Shown here: positions 24,704 through 34,085 of the stretch, piece after piece
Numbering within the stretch: the first letter of the stretch is position 1
Layout: every line of letters begins with the position of its first letter
Assembly (NCBI GenBank): GCA_002712335.1
Contig: PATI01000069.1
Location: 71,127-112,898, forward strand
Reading direction: 5' to 3'
DNA from: Rhodospirillaceae bacterium
GTDB lineage: Bacteria > Pseudomonadota > Alphaproteobacteria > MPNO01 > UBA2964
DNA length: 41,772 nt
Position numbers and translations under genes: made by a program
The notes under the pieces: generated by a model
Databases searched by the model: none
What the model was told of the DNA's origin: nothing
The model's input: the letters and a program-made list of their open reading frames with translations, nothing else

Positions 24704-26044
24704 ATGACCCCGCGACGGTTTTTGTTGCCTGTTCTCAGCCTAATTATTTTATGTCAGTTTCTCTCATCTAATTTACTCTCCTCGAAAATTTTTCATCCTA
24801 AAAGTTTTCAGTTATCTAATGGTTTGCAGGTGGTTTTAATTACGAACAGGCGAGCACCTGTTGTTTCCCAAATGATATGGTACAAGGTTGGTGCAGCAGA
24901 CGAACCGCCAGGTAAGTCAGGACTTGCTCATTTTCTGGAACATTTAATGTTTAAGGGTACACAGTCTATTTTACCGGGTGATTTTTCAAGAATCGTATCT
25001 CGAAACGGTGGACGAGATAATGCTTTTACGGGACAAGATTATACAGCTTATTTTCAAGAAGTATCGCGTAGTAAACTGGAATTAGTTATGAGTCTTGAAG
25101 CAGGTCGTATGCGAGGGCTTCTTTTAACCGATAAAGAATTTCGCGCAGAGCGTGACGTCGTTCTTGAAGAACGTAGTTCGAGGACCGATAACAAACCAGC
25201 ATCGCAGTTATGGGAAGCTGCGCGGGCCGCACTATTTTTCAATCACCCCTATAGGAACCCTGTTATTGGATGGAAACACGAAATAAAAGACATAACGATC
25301 AAAGATGTCAGGGCATTTTATAATCGTTATTATATCCCTAATAACGCGATTTTAATTATCGCAGGGGATGTGACTATTCAGGAACTTAAACCACTAGCGG
25401 AAAAATATTATGGTGTTATTCCCCGTGGAGCAGATATTACTCGGAATCGAAGCAAAGAGCCCGGAATATTAGCTGAGAGAAGAGTAGAAATTTCTGACAA
25501 AAGAGTTGGCTTGCCCTCTATCACAATTACATTTCGAGCTCCATCTTATGCTTCTGCTAAGGACAATCGTGCTTATGCTTTAGAGGTTCTTGCCGAAATC
25601 CTTGGTGGCGGCGCTACCTCAAACCTTTATCGTGACCTTGTAGTTCAAGAAAAGCTAGCCTCTTCAGCTACTGCGTGGGCAAGTTGTGATGCTTTAGATT
25701 ATGGAACCTTTGGAATATTTGCCGCCCCACGTTCTGGCATATCGGTCAGCGAAGTAGAGTCTAGGTTGAAAAAAATAATTCAGGATGTGATAAAATTTGG
25801 TATCTCAGAGAAAAGCTTGGTGCGCGCTGTAAATTCGATGGTTGCAAATTCCATTTATGCTAGAGACTCTTTAAATGCGGGCCCTAATATTATAGGACAA
25901 GCCTTGTCGACAGGGTTAAAAATTTCGGATGTTGAGAGTTGGCCGGATAGGATAAAGGCGATAACTATTGATCAAGTCAACAAAGTTGCAAAGGAAATTT
26001 TGCAACCGGAGAACTCCGTAACAGCGATTCTACGCAGGGACTAG
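24704..26044 (+). CDS. M16 family zinc peptidase, catalytic subunit
   Basis: A 446-residue exported pitrilysin-like peptidase. The N-terminus (residues 6-24) is a signal peptide. The inverted zinc motif HFLEH lies at 76-80 within a GLAHFLEHLMFKGT segment. The third ligand Glu is in ERDVVLEERSSR at about 155, the usual 74-76 residues later. The second half contains the GGGATSNLYRDLV and YGTFGIFAA elements of the C-terminal domain. I placed the start at the ATG 24704; a TTG at 24638 would add a hydrophilic extension before the signal. It is expected to pair with the next gene product in the periplasm. Confidence 0.93.
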   Translation: MTPRRFLLPVLSLIILCQFLSSNLLSSKIFHPKSFQLSNGLQVVLITNRRAPVVSQMIWYKVGAADEPPGKSGLAHFLEHLMFKGTQSILPGDFSRIVSRNGGRDNAFTGQDYTAYFQEVSRSKLELVMSLEAGRMRGLLLTDKEFRAERDVVLEERSSRTDNKPASQLWEAARAALFFNHPYRNPVIGWKHEIKDITIKDVRAFYNRYYIPNNAILIIAGDVTIQELKPLAEKYYGVIPRGADITRNRSKEPGILAERRVEISDKRVGLPSITITFRAPSYASAKDNRAYALEVLAEILGGGATSNLYRDLVVQEKLASSATAWASCDALDYGTFGIFAAPRSGISVSEVESRLKKIIQDVIKFGISEKSLVRAVNSMVANSIYARDSLNAGPNIIGQALSTGLKISDVESWPDRIKAITIDQVNKVAKEILQPENSVTAILRRD

Positions 26045-26054
26045 TGACCGAATA

Positions 26055-27422
26055 ATGATCTTTTCTCAATCAAAATATATAAGGGTTAGAAACTTTAGCA
26101 TGATATTGTGTTTCTTGTTTCTTGCCTACCCAGCCTATGGGATTAAGGTTACAGAAGTTATAACTCAAAAAGGAATAAAGGCATGGTTGGTAGAAGATAA
26201 ATCTGTTCCAATTATTTCCTTAAAATTCGCCTTTAAAACCGGCGGTACAGCATATGACCCCGTTGGCAAGGAGGGACTAGCGCAAACGATATCGGCAATG
26301 CTAGACGAGGGTGCCGGTAATTTAAATTCGCAAGAGTTTCAATTAAAGCTAAAAAAGACGACTGCTCGTCTTCAATTCTCGGCTACATTGGATAAATTTC
26401 GAGGTTCTTTAACTACTTTGAGGGTTAATAAACGAGAGTCTTTTCGTTTGCTTAGTTTGATCATAAACAAACCGCGTTTCGATTCCAAGCCCTTGAGAAG
26501 GATTAGAAGTCAACTTATATCAAATATTAAGAGAAACGCTAAGGATCCTGGCGCAATTGCCTCTAAGACTTGGTATAAGGTCGCCTTTCCTAAACACCCA
26601 TATGGACGAAGTAGTGACGGCAAAATAGCATCAATAAAAAGTATAAATAAACAAGATCTCCAGAATTATATGGGTCGCCATATAACCCGCAATTCTTTGT
26701 TGGTTGCAGCAGCTGGGGATATTTCACCAAAGGAATTGAGTGTATACCTAGATTGGATTTTCGGTAATCTACCTTTAAAGGGTAAATCACAAAAGCTCGC
26801 GGATGTTATTCCAAATACTATGGGCCAGCTAATCGTTGTAGATTATAAAATACCGCAAAGCATTGTTGTGTTCGGACATGCGGCACTAAAGAGAGACCAT
26901 CCCGACTGGTATATTGCTCTGGTGATGAACCACATACTTGGTGGTGGAGGGTTTTCATCCAGGTTGATGTCAGAAGTCAGAGAAAAAAGAGGTTTGGCAT
27001 ATTCCGTCTATAGCTATTTAAATCCTTTTGATCACTCTGCACTTTACATGGGGAGGGTGGCATCAGGTAATAAGCGCGTAAATCAGTCAATTAAAATCAT
27101 TAGAGAGGAGTGGAAAAAATTCGTTCAAAATGGTGCGGCGGATTCCGAAATCATCGCAGCAAAAACATATTTAAATGGCTCCTTTCCATTGCGTCTTACG
27201 TCAACGCGGCGAATCTCAGACCTTCTACTCGCCATGCAGGTTAACAATCTCGGTAGACATTATTTGGAGAGGCGCGAGCAGTTAATTAACACTGTCTCTA
27301 AACAAGATATTAAACGTGTAGCTAAGAATATCCTGAGTGAAGAGAACTTAACTTTTGTGGTGGTTGGGCAGCCAAAGGGTATTAAATTGGTTAGCGGAAG
27401 GACAAATAAATTGTTTGAATGA
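26055..27422 (+). CDS. M16 family peptidase-like protein, non-catalytic subunit
   Basis: A 455-residue paralogue of the preceding protein with an N-terminal signal segment (about 15-30). The HxxEH motif is absent: the equivalent place reads GLAQTISAMLDEGAG. It keeps the substrate-binding C-terminal GGGGFSSRLMSEVREKRGL and YSVYSYL region, in which Arg and Tyr assist catalysis in two-chain M16 enzymes. The pairing of one chain with zinc and one with the Arg/Tyr site is known from heterodimeric M16 peptidases. It starts 10 nt after its partner and closes the ribF operon. Its substrates are unknown. Confidence 0.92.
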   Translation: MIFSQSKYIRVRNFSMILCFLFLAYPAYGIKVTEVITQKGIKAWLVEDKSVPIISLKFAFKTGGTAYDPVGKEGLAQTISAMLDEGAGNLNSQEFQLKLKKTTARLQFSATLDKFRGSLTTLRVNKRESFRLLSLIINKPRFDSKPLRRIRSQLISNIKRNAKDPGAIASKTWYKVAFPKHPYGRSSDGKIASIKSINKQDLQNYMGRHITRNSLLVAAAGDISPKELSVYLDWIFGNLPLKGKSQKLADVIPNTMGQLIVVDYKIPQSIVVFGHAALKRDHPDWYIALVMNHILGGGGFSSRLMSEVREKRGLAYSVYSYLNPFDHSALYMGRVASGNKRVNQSIKIIREEWKKFVQNGAADSEIIAAKTYLNGSFPLRLTSTRRISDLLLAMQVNNLGRHYLERREQLINTVSKQDIKRVAKNILSEENLTFVVVGQPKGIKLVSGRTNKLFE

Positions 27423-27453
27423 CCAATGCACTTATATTTTTTAGCTGAAAAAT

Positions 27454-28611
27454 CTATAATTTTAGTTGGTTTCCGTCGTTTGGATTTCTCGCATTTTCGA
27501 CCATAAACTTTCGCCAAGAGATTACGCCTGCATCACTCAGAGATAATTGTTCTCTATCAGAACGAACTTCTTCTACAATCTTTTTGTCCTGATCTGAAAA
27601 AATCCAATCATGTACCCACGAGTGCCAAAGCATCCAACTAAGCCTATTAAGAATAGTAGTAATTTTCGATTTCCGCCGGTAGGCGTTCATGGAATAAAAT
27701 AATGTTCTTTTTGAATCAATAGGGGTCACCCACCTGCACATGAAATAATCGCCGGACGGTCGACCGACTAGTGTTACCGTTGGCAGTCGTGACATATGGC
27801 GGTATTTTATTCCATATAGTTTTGTTGCTTGTGATGTCTGCGGATTTAGTTCTTTACCTCTCCCAATCGGATTTAGTTTCCGCCAAAATGCTTCTGAAGG
27901 AGGAGGAAATTTTCCTAAATTAGGATAATTCTCTTCGGAGATTCCTCCACGTGCTGTGTAACCAAGACCCTTTCCGTCTTCAAGTTTAGTCGTCGTCACT
28001 TTGCTGGCAAATGGAAAGATGGGTTGAAATATTAGTTCAGGTGAGTTGCGGTGTACAAAAGGAGCATGTAAATCATAACAAAGGTTATCATTCAAAGGTC
28101 GCCAATTACAGTTGTATGTTCTCCATGTAGCAATTGTGTGCCACTCCTGAGTATTGGATAAACATTCGGGTAGGTCTTCCTCCAGCGGGACAGCGGGCAT
28201 ATCACCTATAAACAACCAAATTATTCCCAAATGCTGACGCACTGGATAGGTTTTAACCCTTGCCCCCACTGATATTTTGGTTTTAGGCCCTTCCATCAAC
28301 TTTGCTACGCATTTTCCTGTTTCACCAGAATAAGTCCAACCGTGATATGGACATGTCAAGGTATCCGTGTGTGGATAAATACAACTACCCTCTGATAATT
28401 TAGCTCCACGGTGAGCACATTGGTTATTTAATGCGAAAACCTGATTTTTGTTGCGGAAAAGAACTATTTCTTCTCCGAGTATTGTGATTGCTTTCGGTCG
28501 GCGTATCTTCAAACGCCACGCAGCAAGTACAGGGTACCAATAATTCCGGAGGCCCATCTCGGGTAACCCTGTCTTCTCATAAACATCAGCTTTAGGATTT
28601 GTTGTATTCAT
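27454..28611 (-). CDS. Rieske non-heme iron oxygenase, large subunit
   Basis: A 385-residue ring-hydroxylating or demethylating oxygenase subunit. The Rieske [2Fe-2S] ligands are Cys65 and His67 (QCAHRGAKLSEG) and Cys87 and His90 (TCPYHGWTYSG). The mononuclear iron site has His182 and His187 (DLHAPFVHR), preceded by the bridging acidic region NDNLCYD. The C-terminal SDQDKKIVEEVR contains the probable third Asp ligand. The single-gene, about 380-residue layout resembles the vanillate O-demethylase / phenylpropionate dioxygenase-like group rather than alpha-beta hexamers. No ferredoxin or reductase gene is in the window. The natural substrate cannot be read from sequence. Confidence 0.92.
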   Translation of the reverse strand: MNTTNPKADVYEKTGLPEMGLRNYWYPVLAAWRLKIRRPKAITILGEEIVLFRNKNQVFALNNQCAHRGAKLSEGSCIYPHTDTLTCPYHGWTYSGETGKCVAKLMEGPKTKISVGARVKTYPVRQHLGIIWLFIGDMPAVPLEEDLPECLSNTQEWHTIATWRTYNCNWRPLNDNLCYDLHAPFVHRNSPELIFQPIFPFASKVTTTKLEDGKGLGYTARGGISEENYPNLGKFPPPSEAFWRKLNPIGRGKELNPQTSQATKLYGIKYRHMSRLPTVTLVGRPSGDYFMCRWVTPIDSKRTLFYSMNAYRRKSKITTILNRLSWMLWHSWVHDWIFSDQDKKIVEEVRSDREQLSLSDAGVISWRKFMVENARNPNDGNQLKL

Positions 28612-28664
28612 CTATGAGTTAATAAATTTGATTTATAGTCTATTATATCATTATAGCGGCAAAT

Positions 28665-29405
28665 TTAAAAAATACCTTTCCTGACCAAGTTTAGACCAAT
28701 CAATAGTAAAATAATATACAACCAGTTACGAAACTTATCTTCTGAGACCTTGTTTCGAATTATCCACCCAAACCACATACCTATTGCCGTTGGAATAAGG
28801 GCTAAAAATGATGCAATTAAAATATTTTCTTGCAGACCGCCTTCCCGAAACAGTGCGAATGTTAAGATCATTCCCGTAAATAAAAATTGAATACCAACTG
28901 CTTGAACAAAAATATCCTTTTTCATTTTCAACATTTGATAATAAATTGCCACAGGTATGCCCACGGCACCCGTGGTTCCAGCCAAAAAACCAGACAACAG
29001 TCCGACAAATGGGGCGACGAATGGTATAGATTTTTTACTGATACTTAATCGAATAGTAAAAAGATTGTTAAGAGAATAAATGCAGACAATTATACCGAGA
29101 CCTATAAGTAAATATGTTGGATCTAGCCGGTATAACGCATAGGCGCCGATGAAAATTCCTATTACAGCTGCCAACAACATTCCCCAAAATTTCTTTATCA
29201 ATGAAAGAAAATTTCCGCCCTGAATTGCTTGCAATAAATTTGTTGCTATGATCGGGATTACTAATAAGGGGATGGCTAATTCGAGTTCAATAACTATAGT
29301 CATTAATGCTATAGCTGTTAAAGGCAGTCCCATCCCTACGACTCCTTTAACTACGCCGCCAACAAAGAAGGCAATACCAATTGTAATAATTACATAGGTT
29401 TCCAC
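28665..29405 (-). CDS. TauE/SafE (TSUP) family membrane transporter
   Basis: A 246-residue membrane protein with about eight hydrophobic segments and the two-repeat layout of the TSUP family. The first repeat has GGVVKGVVGMGLPLTAIALM and the second FVGLLSGFLAGTTGAVGIPV, both containing the family's G-x-G-G/T-rich loop. Relatives export or import sulfite, sulfonates, sulfoacetate or organic acids. The start codon is GTG without a clear ribosome site. It lies 53 nt upstream of the Rieske gene on the same strand and may be co-transcribed with it. Confidence 0.9.
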   Translation of the reverse strand: METYVIITIGIAFFVGGVVKGVVGMGLPLTAIALMTIVIELELAIPLLVIPIIATNLLQAIQGGNFLSLIKKFWGMLLAAVIGIFIGAYALYRLDPTYLLIGLGIIVCIYSLNNLFTIRLSISKKSIPFVAPFVGLLSGFLAGTTGAVGIPVAIYYQMLKMKKDIFVQAVGIQFLFTGMILTFALFREGGLQENILIASFLALIPTAIGMWFGWIIRNKVSEDKFRNWLYIILLLIGLNLVRKGIF

Positions 29406-29573
29406 ATTAATATCTTAAGTTAATTCTAAAAAATGTTGATAAATTGTACTACGTAGTATGTCGATGATTTTTAGGATATTTTTTAATACTCAAATTTTAT
29501 CCACTAATTATTTAATTTGGTATCTTTTCATGATTCGCAAGCGTGGTTTACAGTGTATACAAAGGTTATGTCC

Positions 29574-30884
29574 ATGACATCAATGTCTTATGATCACCAG
29601 ACTTATAATTGTTTTTCCGATGCTATCGGTAATAATGGACTAACCCAAGATGTCTTTGAAAATTTACTAGAGAATACTAAACCCGCGCTCGAAAAACTGA
29701 GGAGCCATTATGCTGATAAAAGTTTACCGATACTTCACTTGCCCGAACGCGTTGATGATCTGCAGCATTTATATCTCTTGGCGAATCAATATCGAGAAAA
29801 ATTTGCACATATTGTAGTTCTAGGTATAGGAGGTTCGTCTCTGGGTGCTAAGGCAATTTGCAAATTAGCAAAAACAAATTTTGCGCCGAGGCCTGAAATT
29901 CCTATGATGCATTTCTGGGATAATATTGATCCAGAGAGTATTTCAGGGATGATGCAGGCCTTACCGCTTGAACACACCCTATTCCTCGTAATTTCAAAAT
30001 CTGGAACAACAGCTGAAACATTAGCTAAATTTCTGGTGTGTCTTAAGGCCGTCAGTGATGTAGTCGATAAAAATTCTTTAACAGAACATTTTGTTGCTAT
30101 CTGCGAACCGGGTGAAAATATTTTGCGCCGCCTTGCGGTCAAAAACCATATTTTAGTTCTTGATCATGACCCAGATATTGGTGGCCGTTATTCGGCCCTT
30201 TCATTAGTTGGATTGCTACCCGCTATGATTCTTGGTCTTGAAGTTGAAAAGGTCCGCGCAGGCGCTGCTAAAGTGCTTGATCCGGTTTTAAAAGGAGAGG
30301 AACCAAGAAATATTGAAGCTGCAATTGGCGCGGCTATCTCCGCGGGATTGGCCGCTCAAAATATCAGATCTACGGTGATAATGCCTTATTCAGATAGGTT
30401 GGCAGCCTTAAGTCTATGGTATAGGCAATTATGGGCCGAAAGCTTGGGCAAAGAAGGTAAAGGTACCACTCCAATTAATGCTCTGGGTACGGTCGATCAG
30501 CATAGCCAGCTACAACTTTACCTCGATGGCCCAGTAGATAAGATGTTTACGATTATAATGCTTAAATGTGCGGGAGAAGGGCCGTGTGTTGAACCTGCTT
30601 TGGCGAATGAAGAGGCGTTAGCTTTTTTGTCAGGTAAGTCAGTCGGTGATTTAATGGAAGCTCAGCAAAATGGTACCACTCAAGTTCTTATCCAAAATAA
30701 AAGACCCACGCGTATTATTACGCTAGATAAACTTGATGAGACCTCAATGGGTGCATTGATGATGCATTTTATGCTTGAAACAATTATTACCGCCCATCTT
30801 TTTTCTGTGGACCCCTTTAGTCAGCCAGCTGTTGAAGAAGGTAAAAAGTTAGCGTGGCAATATTTAGCAGATCAGGAAAAATGA
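29574..30884 (+). CDS. pgi: Glucose-6-phosphate isomerase
   Basis: A protein of about 436 residues interconverting glucose-6-phosphate and fructose-6-phosphate. The SIS fold is marked by VLGIGGSSLGAKA and the phosphate-binding ISKSGTTAETL, then the PGI signature DIGGRYSALSLVG and KGTTPINALGTVDQHSQLQL. The compact length is typical of the shorter bacterial enzymes. The start is uncertain: ATG 29574 has AAAGG 8 nt upstream, while ATG 29568, ATG 29583 and TTG 29517 are also in frame. It is followed after 1 nt by mutL, so the two are translationally linked. Confidence 0.92.
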   Translation: MTSMSYDHQTYNCFSDAIGNNGLTQDVFENLLENTKPALEKLRSHYADKSLPILHLPERVDDLQHLYLLANQYREKFAHIVVLGIGGSSLGAKAICKLAKTNFAPRPEIPMMHFWDNIDPESISGMMQALPLEHTLFLVISKSGTTAETLAKFLVCLKAVSDVVDKNSLTEHFVAICEPGENILRRLAVKNHILVLDHDPDIGGRYSALSLVGLLPAMILGLEVEKVRAGAAKVLDPVLKGEEPRNIEAAIGAAISAGLAAQNIRSTVIMPYSDRLAALSLWYRQLWAESLGKEGKGTTPINALGTVDQHSQLQLYLDGPVDKMFTIIMLKCAGEGPCVEPALANEEALAFLSGKSVGDLMEAQQNGTTQVLIQNKRPTRIITLDKLDETSMGALMMHFMLETIITAHLFSVDPFSQPAVEEGKKLAWQYLADQEK

Positions 30885-30885
30885 G

Positions 30886-32688
30886 ATGAAGATTCGTCGC
30901 TTGCCGGACAGGACCATAAATCGGATCGCTGCCGGTGAAGTTGTTGAGCGCCCAGCTTCTGTGGTTAAAGAGCTAGTGGAAAATGCTATAGATGCTAAAG
31001 CAGAAAATATTGAAATAGCTATTAAAGGAGGCGGCAGAAGTTCTATAGTTGTTACTGACGACGGTATCGGGATAGAACGAGATGATCTTTCGGTCGCCAT
31101 TGAACGCCATGCTACCTCCAAACTCTTAGACGATAATTTACTCCAAATTTCTTCACTTGGTTTTCGGGGGGAGGCGTTGCCATCAATTGCTTCCGTTTCT
31201 CATCTAAAAATTGATAGCCGAGCCCATGGTGCTGAGGAAGCTTGGTCTATTGTCGTTATAGGAGGCAAAACTGAACCGATATTTCCAAGTTCGGTTGTGG
31301 CTGGAACGCGGGTCGAAATTACCGATTTATTTTTTGCAACACCCGCTAGATTAAAATTTCTCAAAACGGATCGTACAGAAACAAATCATATACTGGATAT
31401 AGTTCGTCGATTGGCGATGGCCAATCCGTTAGTTAAATTTTCCTTATCAGATGAAAAAGGAAAAAGACTGGGATTTAAAGTTGATCAAGGTGATCTAATC
31501 GATACGAGATTATCACGCCTTTCTCAGGTAATGGGTCGCGATTTTGCAGATAACGCGTTACAAATTGAATCCGAGCGAGGAGGGGTCCTTTTAAGCGGTT
31601 ATGCGGGTCTTCCAACTTTGAATCAGGCTTATGCGAGGTCTCAATTTTTGTTCGTAAATGGAAGGCCTGTTCGAGATGCATTATTAACTGGTGCTGTTCG
31701 GGCAGCATATCAAGATTTACTGGCGCGTAATCGTTATCCCATGGTTGCTCTTTATTTGGAAACTTCTGCGTTATTTGTAGATGTAAATGTGCATCCAATG
31801 AAAACGGAAGTCCGCTTTAGAGACGCTGGTGTGGTCAGAGGTTTGATTATAGGGGCACTTAAACATGCGTTAGCTGATGCGGGGCACCGTGCGTCAACAA
31901 CCGTGTCGACACAAACATTAGGCGCATTCAGGGCCGGCAATGGGGGTATTCAGCACCTTTCTAAACTAAATTCATCATATAAAGTTTCAGCCAATCCTAT
32001 TGCGGATTATTATGCTCCAAGGCTCGACACTGATCAATTATCTGCGCCGCCGGCGGAAATGCAATCAGATGTATCACCTTGTAACGAAGGCGAGATAAAA
32101 TCCAACTCTTTTCCTTTGGGGGTGGCGCGTGCGCAGCTTCACGAAACCTATATTGTAGCGCAGACTAATGATGGGATAGTGATTGTAGATCAACATGCAG
32201 CCCACGAACGATTAGTTTATGAAAAAATGAAACAATCACTAAAGACAGGTGCAGTCGCACGACAGGTTCTTTTGATACCTGAAGTTGTAGAACTAGATGA
32301 AACACAATGTCTGAATTTAGTTCAGCGGTCTGGAGAATTTTCCGAACTCGGTTTGATCTTGGAGGCGTTTGGTCATGGAGCAGTGATGGTTCGTGAAGTA
32401 CCAGCACTTCTGGGGAATACTAATATTTCTGAATTGGTTAAGGACCTAGCTGATGATTTAGTTGAAGTTGGTGAAGGTTTCACATTGAAAGAGCGTTTAG
32501 AGAATGTCTGCAGCACAATGGCTTGTCATGGAAGTGTGCGTTCTGGTCGTAGGTTAAACCAAGCTGAAATGGATGCGATCCTTCGACAAATGGAAGATAC
32601 TCCTCATTCTGGCCAATGTAATCATGGCCGACCGACATATGTTGAATTAAACCTCGCTGATATTGAACGACTCTTCGGCCGTCGGTAA
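30886..32688 (+). CDS. mutL: DNA mismatch repair protein MutL
   Basis: A 600-residue GHKL ATPase linking mismatch recognition to strand incision. N-terminal motifs are NRIAAGEVVERP, ELVENAIDA, DDGIGIE and GFRGEAL, then FVNGRPVRD. The C-terminal domain carries the endonuclease motif DQHA-x2-E-x4-E (DQHAAHERLVYE) together with ACHGSVRSG and CNHGRPTYV. This MutL should therefore nick DNA itself, as in bacteria without MutH. A poorly conserved linker lies between about 330 and 410. It starts 1 nt after the pgi stop. Confidence 0.96.
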   Translation: MKIRRLPDRTINRIAAGEVVERPASVVKELVENAIDAKAENIEIAIKGGGRSSIVVTDDGIGIERDDLSVAIERHATSKLLDDNLLQISSLGFRGEALPSIASVSHLKIDSRAHGAEEAWSIVVIGGKTEPIFPSSVVAGTRVEITDLFFATPARLKFLKTDRTETNHILDIVRRLAMANPLVKFSLSDEKGKRLGFKVDQGDLIDTRLSRLSQVMGRDFADNALQIESERGGVLLSGYAGLPTLNQAYARSQFLFVNGRPVRDALLTGAVRAAYQDLLARNRYPMVALYLETSALFVDVNVHPMKTEVRFRDAGVVRGLIIGALKHALADAGHRASTTVSTQTLGAFRAGNGGIQHLSKLNSSYKVSANPIADYYAPRLDTDQLSAPPAEMQSDVSPCNEGEIKSNSFPLGVARAQLHETYIVAQTNDGIVIVDQHAAHERLVYEKMKQSLKTGAVARQVLLIPEVVELDETQCLNLVQRSGEFSELGLILEAFGHGAVMVREVPALLGNTNISELVKDLADDLVEVGEGFTLKERLENVCSTMACHGSVRSGRRLNQAEMDAILRQMEDTPHSGQCNHGRPTYVELNLADIERLFGRR

Positions 32689-32725
32689 TATTCTGTGGTT
32701 ACATCGTAAAAGCATTGGTGAGATA

Positions 32726-33430
32726 ATGCCCAGTCAAAAGTGTCATAAAATTCAACTATCTCAGTCCACCATTGAAAATATTCTGCGAAGACGAGGGGGA
32801 AAGTTGCATGCCTATGACAATATTATCCCAAATAAAACCGCCCTTATTGTTATCGATATGCAAAATATTTGGCTTCAGGAGGGTATGGATTCTTACTCCC
32901 CCTACTGTGCAGGGGTGGCCCCAGTAATTAACAAACTTTGTAAAGCAACTAGGGCGACGGGTGGGCATGTTTATTGGCTCCGTGCAATATATGGTGATGA
33001 CGCACCGAAAAATTGGTCGGCCTTTATGCAGTACCTTAATCCGAAGGATGCTGGAGGTATGCTTCGAGGGCTAACAAATGGAAATCCATTAGCAAATATT
33101 TGGCATGGAATGGACGTCCAGCCAGAAGATGTAATTATTGATAAAAATCGATTTAGTGCTTTTATACAGGGTTCATCAAACCTTGAAGAACGTCTCTCTG
33201 CTGCTGGCAAGGATACATTAATTATCACTGGAATTACGACTGATGTATGCGTTGAGTCGACAACACGCGATGCGCATATGCTGAATTTTAAGACATTGGT
33301 GGTATCTGATGCAACTGCTACTCGTTCAGACGAGGCCCATAATGCATCATTAAGCGCGATGTTTGGTCATTTTGCTGACGTTTTTAAAAGTGATGAAATA
33401 ATTGAGATGTTGGGCTTTGAACTAATCTAA
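32726..33430 (+). CDS. Isochorismatase-family cysteine hydrolase
   Basis: A 234-residue hydrolase with the catalytic triad Asp44 (ALIVIDMQN), Lys140 (IIDKNRFSAF) and Cys175 (TTDVCVESTTRDA). The TDVCVESTTRDA segment is of the ureidoacrylate/biuret/isochorismatase branch and differs from the TSGCVRAS form of the two amidase-like genes at 3.7-5.2 kb, so it is not a recent copy of them. I took the ATG at 32726; the frame extends back into mutL to a TTG at 32663 without support. It follows mutL by 37 nt and may be read through from it, though a functional link is unlikely. The substrate is unassigned. Confidence 0.88.
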   Translation: MPSQKCHKIQLSQSTIENILRRRGGKLHAYDNIIPNKTALIVIDMQNIWLQEGMDSYSPYCAGVAPVINKLCKATRATGGHVYWLRAIYGDDAPKNWSAFMQYLNPKDAGGMLRGLTNGNPLANIWHGMDVQPEDVIIDKNRFSAFIQGSSNLEERLSAAGKDTLIITGITTDVCVESTTRDAHMLNFKTLVVSDATATRSDEAHNASLSAMFGHFADVFKSDEIIEMLGFELI

Positions 33431-33452
33431 TTTATAGTTTTGAGTAAGGTGT

Positions 33453-34019
33453 CTAATAATGATTCTCGAGGAATAGAATTTTAGTTTTCCCATATTTGCG
33501 CTGGTCTAAAATTGTAAAATTATTTAGTTCTGGATTTTTTTCAGTGTTACTCATTTCAAGCACAATTATAGCATTAGTCCCAATCCAACCGTTATTGGTA
33601 AATGCTTCAATAGCAGGTTGAAGTAAATTTAATCCGTACGGTGGATCTAAAAATATAAGCGAATGGGATTGGTTGGTTAGACCGGGATTTAGGCAATCAG
33701 CCAATATTGTATCGATATTTTTTTTCTCTTCAAGATACTCAATATTTTTACGACAGCACATCAAAGCGACTTTGTTGTTATCTACTGCCGTCACTCTTGC
33801 AGCGCCTCTTGAGATAGCTTCAAGTCCCATAGCGCCTGTGCCAGAAAATCCATCTAGAACCTTTGCTCTCTCAACGCAGTTACGATTGCCAAATTTTTCG
33901 CCTCCTTGGGTCAAAATATTAAATATGGCTTCACGTACTCGTTCTCTAGTTGGTCTTATATTTACACCTGGGGGTACAAATAATCTCTGTCCTCTATACT
34001 TACCACCTATAATGCGCAT
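33453..34019 (-). CDS. rsmD: 16S rRNA (guanine(966)-N(2))-methyltransferase
   Basis: A 188-residue Rossmann-fold methyltransferase modifying 16S rRNA in the small subunit. It begins MRIIGGKYRGQRLFVP, with IRPTRERVREAIFNIL, the SAM-binding VLDGFSGTGAMGLEA and the catalytic LIFLDPPYG. The ATG is at 34019; a TTG directly before it is in frame. It lies 66 nt downstream of the pseudouridine synthase gene on the same strand, the normal rluB-rsmD order in alphaproteobacteria. Confidence 0.95.
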   Translation of the reverse strand: MRIIGGKYRGQRLFVPPGVNIRPTRERVREAIFNILTQGGEKFGNRNCVERAKVLDGFSGTGAMGLEAISRGAARVTAVDNNKVALMCCRKNIEYLEEKKNIDTILADCLNPGLTNQSHSLIFLDPPYGLNLLQPAIEAFTNNGWIGTNAIIVLEMSNTEKNPELNNFTILDQRKYGKTKILFLENHY

Positions 34020-34085
34020 CAACTATTTCTCTATAAAATTTTGTGAACTTTATTTTGTGGCTTGATAACTTTTTTTGATGAATTT

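Noticed and set aside
27423..27453. A short T-rich/A-rich inverted stretch between the convergent M16 and Rieske genes, considered as a terminator.
   Set aside because: The only stem is TTTTT paired with AAAAA without G-C pairs, too weak for a rho-independent terminator.
29447..29458. A perfect 12-bp palindrome TACTACGTAGTA between the TauE/SafE and pgi genes, considered as an operator.
   Set aside because: About ten 12-bp palindromes are expected by chance in 41 kb, the arms do not extend, and no regulator gene adjoins.
32726..33430. Third isochorismatase-fold gene as a recent copy of the pair at 3.7-5.2 kb.
   Set aside because: The catalytic contexts differ (TTDVCVESTTRDA against TTTSGCVRAS) and the rest aligns only at fold level, so it belongs to a separate branch.
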